NCBI RefSeq assembly: GCF_011074885.1
Contig: NC_054688.1
Coordinates: forward strand, 1 to 64,000
Reading direction: 5' to 3'
Origin: Brettanomyces bruxellensis
Taxonomy: Eukaryota; Ascomycota; Pichiomycetes; Pichiales; Pichiaceae
Length of the DNA: 64,000 nt
In this document: in pieces, positions 1 to 12,012 of the stretch
Position numbering within the stretch: position 1 is the first letter of the stretch
Layout: each line of letters starts with the position of its first letter
Notes under the pieces: generated by a model
What the model was told of the DNA's origin: nothing
The model's database searches: none
Seen by the model: the letters and a program-made list of their open reading frames with translations, nothing else
Position numbers and translations under genes: made by a program

Positions 1-246
1 CCACCAATCCACATCCACCAATCCACCAATCCANCNATCCANAATCACCACCAATCCACCAATCCACCAATCCACCAATCCACCAATCCACCAATCCACC
101 AATCCACCAATCCACCAATCCACCAATCCACCAATCCACCAATCCACCAATCCACCAATCCACCAATCCACCAATCCACCAATCCACCAATCCACCACCA
201 ATCCACCAATCCACCAATCCACCAATCCACCAATCCACCAATCCAC
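1..246. repeat. Telomeric repeat array, unit CCAATCCA (TGGATTGG on the G-rich strand)
   Basis: About 25 nearly perfect tandem copies of an 8-base unit fill the window start, with the C-rich strand reading 5' to 3' away from the end, as at a left chromosome end. The first ~50 bases are irregular and contain several N calls, and one extra CCA interrupts the array near 194-199. Unique AT-rich sequence begins right after the array. A G-rich 8-base telomere unit is known from the related methylotrophic yeast Ogataea polymorpha (GGGTGGCG), which supports reading this as a telomere and not an ordinary minisatellite. The Trp/Gly/Leu-rich frame inside the array is not a gene. Confidence 0.85.
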
Positions 247-689
247 CTTGAAAAAGTTTTTTTTTTCAGGAGATGGCTGGTATTAGAAAGCTACCCGTAC
301 TTTTCGTCCGTTTATATACTTTTCACAGTGCTTTTTTCCAACATCCTGAGATCTTCTCTCACCTTTAGGTTAAATGTTCTTGATGTAGCTGTAATCCCAT
401 TCTTAATTTCTTAACACCATTCGAATCTCCAAGATCTCTGCTTTCTGGTAGTATCCTATTTTTGTATTTAAATACTAGTATTTCTGCTAATATTAAGCCT
501 TCTTAAGGAGTGGTCTCTTGATCTCCCGCCATTTTTTGGCTTTTCAAACGCATCTCGATGAATCAAAATTTTCACTTTAACGCGTTGCTATTTTTACCCT
601 AGGTAGCCTATTGTCTTGGTTACGCGTTCCATCCAAAGTATTGATGCTTTACGTTCCCGACGAACAAACATTCTAGTTCTTGACCATCA

Positions 690-1450
690 TCACATTGTTC
701 ATTCGTAAAGACAAACTTTCATTGTACTCACCAAAGTTCCAATACGATACTGCTGACTTCGCTCGGTTTACCCGGGAACACCAACAACAAGCTTTCAGAT
801 ATCATATTTCTCAATTTTTGTTTTATGCTTTGGTCGATCGAGATTGGGTCTACAGAAGATGAAAAGGCTTGTCAGAATTTGTAAAGTTCCGCGTAGGAGT
901 ACTAACATAATTTTCAGTTTGAAGCCTATAATACAATACATTACTCCAATAGCTTACACAATAATACAAAAATTCATTTTGTCGTGACGGCAAGAGTACT
1001 GGCAATCAGCTGTTACCGACCTCTTCAATCAGGAAAGCCGCAGACGATGATAAATCGCCTCAAGATTGCCCATATCCTCCACGACTCGATCGGAAGAATG
1101 AGCTATGTTCTTCCGTGGTTGGTAAAAAAACTCTGAAGTTATATCTTTCAAACAGAATAACTTACCATCGTTCTTTTAACAGAAAGTCTGATTCAAATTC
1201 CATAATATCCGACTACGTTTCCAAAGTTATACGTCAGCACCCCGTGAACATATGCCAGTTGACATCCTAATAATTAGTTTCAAACACTAGAACCCTTTCT
1301 AATGTCTATAACTAAGAATAGCATATCAAATATACTCTTCAATCTATCCGGTAATGATGTGTTATAAGCTAGACAGTTTGTGAATGCAATCAGGCACGCA
1401 TTCAAACATAAAATACCCAAAGCACAGGTCAATATCGTTTTACTAATGTT
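690..1450 (+). repeat. Diverged subtelomeric repeat, copy A
   Basis: Patches of this segment line up in the same order and strand with 3870-4370. They include a stretch ending in TCCAATACGATACTGCTG near 745, a patch containing AAACACTAGAA near 1280, and a patch with CCAAAGCACAGGT near 1420. Spacing differs by several hundred bases, so the copies have diverged by substitutions and indels. A 60-codon open frame at 680-862 covers the first patch, but its counterpart in the other copy is read differently, so it is not supported as a gene. Confidence 0.5.
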
Positions 1451-3869
1451 GAGCAAGCGAAGCGTCGTCTATCTAGCGGTAGTAAGCAATATGGAAACTG
1501 CCTTTTTACGAAGACTTGCAATTCTCTCAAAGATGGTCGTAATAAGGAGCGAATTATAGCTCATGTACTCCGAATTGTCACCAATAAATTATGAAACAAG
1601 AACTTCAATTGCATGCACCACGTTCTTAGTTTTCCCGCACAAAAGAGCAATTGGATGCCTTGATATTGTTCTGATTTGTTCTAGAAGTAGAAAATGTGTG
1701 ATACAGCTGTTTGCATACATCAAACTAGAATGGGAGACAATTGATATCTTGTTTAACCTCTGTGTTCCCGATATAATTCCGTATCTGGTCTGAAAAGTAC
1801 GTTACAGAAACCAGAAATGCGATATTTAGTACCTTGAGTAACTGTTGAAATTATCAGCTAAAGAGGGTGCTAGTGATAAAAATGATTTCATTTTCAAAGA
1901 AGCCCTGCCAAAATATAACGGAATAACACCATATAATAGCCACTATCGTCGGTACAAATCAAAATACAGTTAATCTCTGTTGCATCAACACTTGAATTAA
2001 GTATGAAATGTAACATCATAACAACTGTACGTTTAACAGTCTGAAAGTAACCAATTTCAGCTCAATTAGTTGCAGCTTAATTCCCAATACAAGTTGACCC
2101 CTGAGCATACTTTTCGTCGAATTTTGATGCACAAATGACCATGAAACCAATAAGTATTTTAAGAATGGTTGGTGGATTGATATAAGCAATAAAGAAAATC
2201 ATGGCATTCAAAAGTGTCCACTTAATAAGTATCTTTAGCTGAAGTTTATTAAATTAATGTGCATCCATAGCTAGCGCTCGCCTCGTGTAATTATAACACG
2301 CTATTAGTAAAACGTGAGCACAATTTCTAAACTTACATGTTTTCACATTGAAATAAAATTTGGCATAAATGCACGAATGATGACCTCAAAGCGTCGTGAA
2401 ATATCTTAACTTCATTCAAAATTCACCAGTATTCTTGAGTCGTCAAAATGAAAATATTGCATCTAAAATTGGAAGGTATACACCTCTTCTATAAGCAAAG
2501 CAATGCAACCCGCATATTAAATTTATTCAGCTTTTCCTTCCTGCCCCTCTAAACACGGAGGATAAAGACAGGAATTTGATATCCAAATAAAGTGGTGGGC
2601 ATTTCATCCTTTAAAGCACAAAGTCAGCTTTCAGAATACGTAACACCTGATATTGATAACAAGCATCAAGATAATCTTGAGAAAGTGAAATAGCTATAAG
2701 ATACAGCTCATCGTGCGATTCAACTCTTGTATCATTATTAACATATAATTGCCTGCCTTCATGCTTCGACATTGCCCACCAAATAATTAAGAAATTTGAG
2801 TGAAAGACTAAGCGTTGACTAAACGTTGTATCGCTTGGTTGGATGATTGTTCAAAGAACTTCATTTTTCGGCAATTTCTGTGAAGATAATGCTTTTCTTT
2901 CCTTCAACCCAATCGAATAACCATAGAAATGATAAGATCTCATGCGCTTTATTCTTGACTTATTAATTATTGAACTGCAAGAAATGTCATAAACGTTAAA
3001 CACATAGCAAAGAGATTACTCAAATAAAATATAATATCACGCGTAAATCTTGTCAGAAACGACAAAGAACACTAAGAGCAGCGCGCCACTTGCTTTAAAA
3101 AATCAAATGTAATAAAGTGGTCCATTCTCTTGTCCACAAGAGGCATCGTAATGTACAAAGGCATCCTTGTATAGGTGAACCTTAGATAATTCAACAAGAT
3201 AGCATGTACTACCCGAACGTCTTGTTATATCCTTCAACGACCGCTTCCTTGAAGCAATCATTCATGCATAAATCTATGAAACATTAGCTAATGATTTTTC
3301 TCTTCATGATTTACATGTAAAGTAAATGATTATCCTTAACTTGTAATGTGTGATAGACTGGGGAAAGGTTGGCACGTAAATGAGCTTTTATGGAATGCAG
3401 TAGGAAAAATAAATTTTTTCTCAGCAGTGCGTGCTCAAAAATATGACCGAAAAAGGAAACAAGTTAACTGAAGACGCTTCATCTTTCATTTGACAGCTTG
3501 GACGAGGTGACGATCATCTTTAAAAAGATAACGTGATTTTGTTTTCAATGTTGTATCTTGATTATTTGAATACCTTTCTATCGTTTGTATATTCTGGGTA
3601 TCAATGTATCTAAGTCAAGATATACAAGATGGAGGTGGATTATATCCATTATCGACTAATTGATATCATTATAACGGTTGAAGTGCACTGATTCATGATT
3701 GTTTTTGTATTCTTTCAATGATATTTTGGTCATGTCTATTATTGAATTATGATATTGTGACCACATAAAAGTATGATTAATGTGCAAGCAACAGCTCTGA
3801 TCTACGTGTTTCCTTTCCTGATGTAAAGCGAATGGAATATTTTGTTTCAAGTTTACCGGATGATTTTTC

Positions 3870-4370
3870 AACAAGATGGTGTTTTTAAATATTTTCTTGT
3901 AACGATAAGCCTTTATTGTCATCCACCATTTTCAAATACGATGCTGCCTACTTCTTCCAGTTCACTCGGAACACTTAGCAACAAAATAGATGATACTCCG
4001 TTTCTTGAAACATATCTTACTTAGCCGTCGATAGATCCTTAAATAAGGTGTCTCTATAAGAACTACACAAAGTTATGACAATAATTTAGACTTCGGTAAT
4101 ATCTAACTACATTTGCAACTAAAAATGAGTATTTGACACAGGCACACTAGTAAGCACCTACTGCTTGAAAGAATCATTGATGCCTTAGCAACATGTTTTA
4201 AACACTAGAAGGGCTTCTAGTGTCCATGGCTAATATTAGCACATCACGATGCTATGAAGTCCTCATTTTGTAAATACAGGGGTAAAGTGCCATATAATCG
4301 TAGTACACCAAAGGTACAGGCTGATTAAAAAGAGTGCTCACTGTAATCAGACTCAAAAAATCATAAATTA
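3870..4370 (+). repeat. Diverged subtelomeric repeat, copy B
   Basis: Counterpart of the segment at 690-1450. Matching patches are TTCAAATACGATGCTGCC near 3930, AAACACTAGAAGGG near 4200, and CCAAAGGTACAGG near 4308. By eye the matches are imperfect (roughly 70% within patches) and separated by unequal spacing. This fits an old segmental duplication within the subtelomere or decay of two copies of one element. No coding function can be assigned. Confidence 0.5.
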
Positions 4371-7300
4371 GCACTGATAAATCTGTTCAAAGTTAGACAA
4401 ACTCCAATAATTTCTTTAACGCTTTGCAATAAAATTTGAGTATCTATCCATGAATGTTTGTGGGACTCACCAAGATATTTAAGTCATTAGTTGTTAGTTC
4501 ATCAACAATCGGTTGATTCCTTTCCTGTGGAATACCTCAATGTATATCAGACGATTTTCAATATGTTCAAATAGAAACAGCACTAGGTCACATCCTCTAT
4601 CTGCGTGTAATCAACCGGAATAACGCTATGTCACAGGATCTATTTTTTAGTCATCAAATAGTAATTACCATCCAGTATTGTTGAAATTTAGATTTCGATT
4701 ATTAGTTACCAACAATTTGTAAACTCTATTCTCACAAAAAAGCTGTTTTGACAAATTAAACTGTCTTTTGAACTTCTAATGGTTGTATATACAAATGAAA
4801 TAGACTTCTATCAAATAGACGAGCAAGGTATAAATGCAGACATGTATAAGTGTACTTTCCAGTAAACGCAAGTCAATAACATCATTGTCCAGCTAGAAAA
4901 TTGAATGTTGGTAAGCCATCCTAACTTGTTCACCTAGAAGTGATACTGTGGTCAATATGCAATCGCTAGAAGCGCTGTCTCTACCTGGAAGCACGATTAG
5001 TATCATAAGTATTATTCGATCTTTAGGGGCTATCAGTCGAAAATATATCCATTATCCCTTACTAGCAGATAACTTGACAATTAAGGTTCCCGATCTTTCA
5101 GTCCAAATGTGAACAGCTTCATCACTTGGTGTAATACAGTATTGGCCGGTTTCATAATATCTGTCCTAATAGCATGTGCTTTATAAGATGTAAAGCAAGT
5201 AATAACTAGAATTCAGCGCAATCATGTGTAAATGTTGTAATTCAGTAAATTCTTCCCCAATTTTCGTCATAATCATAAATTTCGTAATATGTTGAACAAT
5301 TTGTTAGGTTTGAAACGTACAAAAGAGAAATTTAAGGTGTGCCCAATAAGTAAGCAACTATTCCACCTGATGGAAATGAAATTGTCGTGTATCATAAAAT
5401 GTATTGGCTATAAGTCGAGCAAAGCAACAATACTGCACCAATATAGTACCTGTTATCGACCTCGGGCCCTCAAGACTATTTCATAACAGTTCAAATGATA
5501 ATTTTTATTTCAACCTCTGGAGTTCCTCATCTTGGGATAGAATTTTCTGAGAATGTTCAGGTCATATAATTTCAAGGAGTTGTATTCCTTCAAAGATAGC
5601 ATAATTTTAATTATAATCACTAGATTTGTCAGGGTGTTTCCAACTTTGTAAAAGCCTTTTAGAGGATTTCTCTTCAATAGAATGTTATGTATTCATAAAT
5701 TCAAGTATCTGTTTCTTCTTCAACTTTTCAATAAATTATAGCGATTGTGATGGCAACGGTCTTGACGATCCCATAAATGCTTCTAATATTGTAGAAGTAG
5801 AGCAAAAATCACTATATAGTTCACAATGTTTCATAGAGATAATCTTGAACATACATCACAAAGTACATCCATTTGCAAAGCTAAAGCATGCTTAATAATG
5901 TTTATCACACATGTTACGGTTCAATATCCTCTAGTTTTATTAGCAGAAGGAATAGCAACGAAAATTGGATTTTAGTTCTTCAACTTTCTTTTTCCAATGG
6001 AAGTCCTATTTTAAATGCTTGAGGTGAGTTTTAAATATGTATATCAAAGATCAATCACATTCTGTCTTGTAGCTTGCAAAATTCCTAAAATACCTTATGG
6101 CTGAACCTTAAATTGTCCAACGAGCGGTAATCATGAATGATGGTGGTTTCATATACCCATTATAAGGGAGATGCATTGTTTCTAGCATTTAATACATCAT
6201 CATAAGATTGTTTGTCTTGCTCCGCGTATACTTTGATATGAAAGACTAGTAAAAGCTAATATCTAAGAATATTTTGAGAAGGTATAGCATAATGTGACCG
6301 TTTGATGTTGGCTAACTTCCAGCGATGCATTTGTAGAGAATTCTCATCGAGCATTCAATGCTAACTGAAATTTTTGATATGTCTGATATACATTCATCAT
6401 ATTCATTGCTTTCATCCTTTGTTCATTCATATAAAAAGGACGAAATTACCATGACCATACACAGCTATGAATTCAAGGAAGAAAATAAAGGAGAGGTGAC
6501 ACGTAAAAGAAATAGTGGTGTTCATATTTTTTTTTACTTTGGGGAATTTTTGTCAGCAACACGTTATTCACATTCCGTGCTTGAAAATGAAAACAAATCA
6601 ACTAACCATTCCTTGTTTGTTATTATATTCATTTTTAGATATGCAAGCATGACCGCACTATTCAGTATGCCTTTTAGCTAGAACAATGATTGATTAATTT
6701 AGTCTATGTTTTTGCTACAGCATCAACCACTCTGACTAATGTTTAACAAAAACAAGGACGTGCACTCAGATCCAATATACTCTAGATGGCGGACTTGGTA
6801 GTTCGTGTCATCTTAACTGAATTCATTCACACAGTGATTGTCAGAATACATTCATGCAAATAATCATATTTCTTGAAAATTAACCGTTCCATCTATTTTA
6901 ATGAATGATGTTTAATATGCGTATAGTCTGTTCGATCGCAATTAAATTCAACCTACAACATATCACATTTGTGATATTTCTTCTTTGCTTTCATGTGGTA
7001 AATTTTACCTCTGAAAGCACCTCCATAAAGTTGGCATATCCGTCAAGCAAACCAGATTTAATTTTGCCATCTGTTATATAATTTGAGAGAATAAATAAAA
7101 GGCTTTCAATACCATATTGCACCAAATTTCATTTCTTTGATTTCCAAACTTTTATCATATCAGATAACTTTCAAACTTGAAGTCATATGAATATATACCC
7201 ATTTAAAGAGTACAGCATGAATCATTTAAAGCACTTCTTTATCAAGTATTTTTATGAGCAACAGTTTTCAGGCATTGAATGCTGAATTACAATATTAATA

Positions 7301-9894
7301 TCAGCTTCATCGTGTGACATAGAAGCAATTTTTTAATGGTTGTTGGATTGCAAGGAATTCATTTGGTTTTCGTAGTGGATTTGTTATGTTCAACTTGTTT
7401 CCATTAAAATACATATGCGAGATGACGACCTTCAATTATGAGATGCATTCCATTTTTGATATCAAATGTTCCAGTGAGATTCATGAAATCTTCAACCGTA
7501 CGTATGATCTGGAATTTATAGGTGCTATGAATGGACAATGTTCACTTGATAATCAAGGATTACAGTACTCTCCAAATGGAGTACAGACTAATTGTGTATC
7601 ATTTATTTGCGCCACTGATAATTGCACTGTTATATTACGGTGTTAAATGAAGCATATTAGACTAAATCAATTACCATGCAATATTATTCCTTAAAATATT
7701 TATCTCGGTACTCTTGTCTTTGAGGATGTTTCTGATTATTATTGAAAGCTGTTACTGCAGTATTTGAACTAAATATACTTGAGTATCTAAATATATTTGT
7801 TTGTTTTAGCAAATATATTGTACGCTTTCAATGCATTCTATTGGGCGAGGTTAATGCCTTATATGAATGATGATGATGATGTACTACTTTTGTTGACATT
7901 GTTGTTTTATTGCCATTTATAAGGTACATCCATATTAGTTGTGATAATGATTCTGCTTTAAACTGATAACTTATCTTGGTGTTGCTTTTGCTACTTTATT
8001 ATCTTCTCTCTGCTGGTTAGTTATATTTTCTGGCAATGATATCCTTACAAATTTTTACCACGGAAGTGAAGTTATTGCTGTACATCTTATGGAGCATGTA
8101 TCCAGTTATTGAATCTTTGAAGTACGCTTTGGTATTTGTTATGATCTTATGGTTCCAATTTATACATTTCGGAAAGAACACGACATATTTGGTTTCAAAT
8201 GGTATTTTTTCTGAAATTTTTATGCACAAAGCATCCAGTAGTAATTACATGTTCTTTATCGGATTCTGCAAACTTTTACCTTAATGTTTAATGGCCATTA
8301 TACCTTATCATATCAAGTATAGTTCATGAATGCAATGATGTTTGTGAATATTTGGTACGAATATATGCCCTTGGAACTCGATTTAGCATTGATATACATA
8401 GGAGTTGATATTGTAACAATAGCATTGCAATGTATCACTATATGAATATATATTTAAATATTTGCCTTCTTTTGGAATTGTAAGTTGATGTGGCTAATCG
8501 TTTTATTTTTCTTGAAGATATTGTTTTTTCCCTTGATCCACAGTACTTTATTTAATTTCTAAGAGAATACTTAAATTCTGTTTTAAGCATATTTGTGTGG
8601 ATATCAATCTGAATAGCATGATCTTCTTGTTTTGGAGATTGTCTCACGCTTTGCATTACCATTATATGTAGATTTCAAATAAGTGCCGTTTGAGCAGGAA
8701 TATACTCCCACTTTGTTCGTTCTTATTGCATAATTACTATCAATATTTGTTTAATTCTACTAATTTTGCTCTTTTCTTCGTGTAGTTTTTGCATCGGATA
8801 TAAACCGGTCCTTTTTCATTAACTTGTAAAATCAAACCTTCTAAGATGTTGTGCCTTATGCTTGGAAGTCCAGCAACTTCTTGTTCATAAATAGTAATTT
8901 GATTTTTGGAAGCTTTATCATTGCTTTATTTTGATATATTATTCCATGTTATGTGTCTTAAATCAGATTGTGTTTTCAGAATATCACAATTACTTCGCTT
9001 TCATAAACTTTTGACCGAATTAATTTTTGTTGCCTTAATCTTATATATTACATTGGTTTTATTAGCAAATAGTTATATTGATAAAATCTTCAATAGTTTC
9101 CTAGTCAATTTTGCTTTTCTGTTAGCTAAAAGATCTCGTTTTTCGATTCAAGTTTTCCATAGACGTTACATTAAAGTTAAAAAAGAATGCAATATATATA
9201 TATATTCATATCATGTTTAAAATACGTATGTTGTGTATTTGAAGTAATTGTGTTTTATGATATAGTTTTAGCTTTCAGCCGGTATATCACGCAGTGTAAA
9301 CGTATCATATGTTGCTGTTTCAGTTTAGGAATAGCTAATTCTTCATCGAAAACAATTTACCAACTGATAATCCTGAGATGCTGCAAAAATCATGTCTTAT
9401 TTGAAGATTGGATATATGTGTTTAGTATTTATTATGTGTGTTCAGTATTTATAATATGTTGGATATAGACATAAACGGCATAACAATTTTTTTCTTCATA
9501 TTTTTAGACAGTAATATTTACAAATCCTCCTGAAGTTTCAAAAAATAAAATTTCTGATTTGGGAAAAAAAATAAACCAGATAGTCGATAGATATACAAAC
9601 GTGCATTTATAAGTGTATATTATCACTGAGAGAATGATATAGATTATTATTACTTAACTGAAGGCAAGGGAAAATTTATAAAATTAACAAAGAAGTCGAT
9701 ACTATGTCACTAAAAATTTTGACATACTGCGATAGACATAACAACAGATCACGTGACCGGCCATTAACAGAGTGGTGGATTTTTTGAAAGATGTTCCAAT
9801 CTTAAGGTATCAGAAGTTAAAATAATGATGATGCAACGAACAATATCTAGTGCAGAGACATCTCACCATAAATGTAGTTAAAATATGTTTAGTA

Positions 9895-10032
9895 CTAATT
9901 AATTAGGCAGAGTTCAGCTTTATTAATAAGGATATCAGATGCTTCGGAAGGAGGGGGAATATTAATGGGTGCATCGACCATCTCTGGAATTCTAATGAAG
10001 TCTTTCCGCCCAACAATGTTGCACAGTGGATT
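9895..10032 (-). pseudogene. Coding relic or orphan terminal exon
   Basis: The minus strand reads an open stretch of about 45 codons ending in TAG, with protein-like composition (it contains NPLCNIVGRKDF and APINIPPPSEASD). Immediately upstream is TTAAATTTCAG, which resembles a yeast 3' splice site, and the frame closes a few codons further upstream at TGA. No matching upstream exon or start was found. It is either the last exon of a gene whose other parts I cannot recognise or the leftover 3' end of a dead gene. The family is unknown. Confidence 0.35.
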
Positions 10033-11406
10033 CTGAAATTTAATATTTCATCTTTTCATATAACTAAGAGGGTTGACACTTGTTTGAATAATTATAATAT
10101 ATTTGGAAGGAGGATAATGATTACAATGTGAATATAAGAAGCAGTAAGGTGAACAACTTTATTGAAACTTGAGGGCCAGAGGAGGTTATCAAACAAGGAA
10201 CATAATTGTATTCAGTATTCTGGTATTAATTAAAAATTTGTGTCTTTTATCGGGATTTATCGTCACTAAAGTCTTATCGTTGCTAGTAATTATTGTAATC
10301 AGTGGTTCATTTTGAGTTCAACACACTTTTTTAAGCTGTATAATTACATGTGATATAAATCAGTCACTTTTGCGAAATCCCTCTTTTCGCCCTACTAATT
10401 TGAACAATTTTTAATATATTTCCAGTTCATAATTCTAGTACTCCTTCCTCCTTAGTCCTCTATGCTCTTTTAATATAATTCATTTTTTGATAAAACCTAG
10501 TTGAAAATATCACATCTAAAAATTAGAATCGCCAGTTTGGTGTCTGTCTACAAAAAATAAAATACTTAGACGTACATACCAACATACTATATTTCCAGAC
10601 TTTTATTTAGCATTAAAGAAGAATCAGTCAGTGACTCATGTGTTCGGGGAATTGCACTATTTAAAAACTGTGTGCCAAAGTCGTCTCCACTAAGTTACAT
10701 CATTGTAGATTTGCATTAATTGACTATTCACACTTTTTCTCATCTTATTTGCTCTTAAAAATCACAATAAAAGATACATTATTATATTGATCTTAATTCA
10801 TTTTTAGAAGCTTGTATTCTAATCTTTATTGAGATGATACATTCTATCCTTATAATAAATACTCCCCGTTGTTACAGATTCGCGTCTATATAAAAATACC
10901 TACCTAGCCTTGTTTTATCCTAAAAAAACCTCATAAGGATTATAGGTATTTAGGCATGAGCATTCCCCCTTCTTTTACTTCCTTTATAGTTTATTTTTTA
11001 TTTCTTTTACTTTTAATAATTTTCTTTCCTTAGTCTTAAACACGCAATATACTAGTTAGCGAAATCTTCATAAAGTAATCGGCGTCTCACTTAAAACCAA
11101 ATTAACTAAATATTACAATCATATATTCAAACTGATTATGTGACATTTTGCTCTTGATCTACAAATATTTAATTCTTGCCATAAATATAACACGGTAATT
11201 TTGAATTTCTCAAATACCTATTGAAACCAAAAAAAAAGCTTTGCAGGATAAATAGTATTATCAGCTCTTTAGATATTATTATCTCTAGCTTTCCCTCGAC
11301 TACATTTCATATTCCTTTACTTCCGGCTTTATTCTTTAGAATTTTTTTGTTAATTAAAATATTCAACTAGTAGAAATAATATCTTAGACGGAAAGAATCA
11401 GGTTCA

Positions 11407-11487
11407 GTTAGGTTTACATTCGTTTCTTTTTCAGTTCGGCTTACATTCGTTTCTTTTTCAGTTCGGCTTACATTCGTTTCTTTTTCA
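11407..11487. repeat. Three tandem copies of a 27-base unit
   Basis: Units at 11407-11433, 11434-11460 and 11461-11487. The last two are identical and begin GTTCGGCTTACATTCG; the first differs at three positions near its start. Each unit ends in a T-rich stretch followed by CA. The array lies about 520 bases upstream of the zinc transporter start, within its possible upstream region. Confidence 0.9.
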
Positions 11488-11913
11488 GGTAGGGATTACG
11501 CATAATACCATGTTATATTTTAATTCAATTGCCAAGAAGAGAAATCCAATGTGTCTGCACTAAAAAAATTAAATATTATCGGGAAAAGTAAAAACAATCA
11601 AAATTTCACTATACTTCTGCTAATATGTATGCCATGTAATGGTACTTTCAAGCAAACAAATATATCAAACTGGGTATATATTAATGTTAGCTTTGGTAGA
11701 TTGGCAATGAAATAAGACGTGACAAAATTCACAATGGACTGAGAAATAAAAAAGATAACAAACAATAAACGCAGAAAAGCTCGCTGAAAAATTTGATTAC
11801 CCGCATAACCACTATAATTTTTTTATCAATATATACCTTCCTTTATAGAGGACTCGTCAGACTGGTATATAGGATCAGCTTTGATTAAGTGACTTTGCTG
11901 GTTATTTTCCAAA

Positions 11914-11965
11914 TATATAAAGGACAACATATCAAACTTTTATCAAAATGATTCACTGTGGATAG
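11914..11965 (+). promoter_or_regulatory. TATA box and short upstream ORF before the ZIP gene
   Basis: A TATATAA motif lies at 11914-11920, about 95 bases before the chosen start at 12013. Between them an ATG at 11948 opens a five-codon frame (Met-Ile-His-Cys-Gly) ending in TAG at 11963-11965. If transcription starts just after the TATA box, this small frame would sit in the leader and could lower translation of the transporter. I saw no clear Zap1-type ACCTTNAAGGT element nearby. Confidence 0.4.
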
Positions 11966-12012
11966 TTCTAGTGGTTAGTGAGAAAGGAACAATTTCCCTA
12001 TCATCATCAAAA

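Larger units (their letters stand above)
247..11880. other. Gene-poor AT-rich subtelomere with decayed sequence
   Basis: Over 11 kb without a convincing intact gene. Open frames are all short (at most ~107 codons), AT-driven and unlike known families. The stretch holds a diverged pair of related segments (about 690-1450 and 3870-4370), one credible coding relic near 9.9-10.0 kb on the minus strand, a short TA-dinucleotide run near 9190-9205, a CACGTG palindrome near 9755, and a triplicated 27-base repeat at 11407-11487. From roughly 7.3 to 9.5 kb the plus strand is visibly T-rich, which could mark degraded minus-strand coding DNA. Confidence 0.6.

Noticed and set aside
45..233. 62-codon open frame inside the telomere array
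   Set aside because: Purely a product of the 8-base repeat; the peptide is a Trp/Gly/Leu/Val/Asp periodic pattern.
7650..8280. Possible Ty1/copia reverse-transcriptase relic on the minus strand (pieces resembling QMDV...NG and YGLKQ)
   Set aside because: The resemblance depends on several assumed frameshifts and only a few residues; not better than chance in AT-rich DNA.
9750..9762. ATCACGTG, a match to the CDEI centromere core or Cbf1 site
   Set aside because: No CDEIII-like element or organised AT block was found, and a point centromere 10 kb from a telomere is unlikely.
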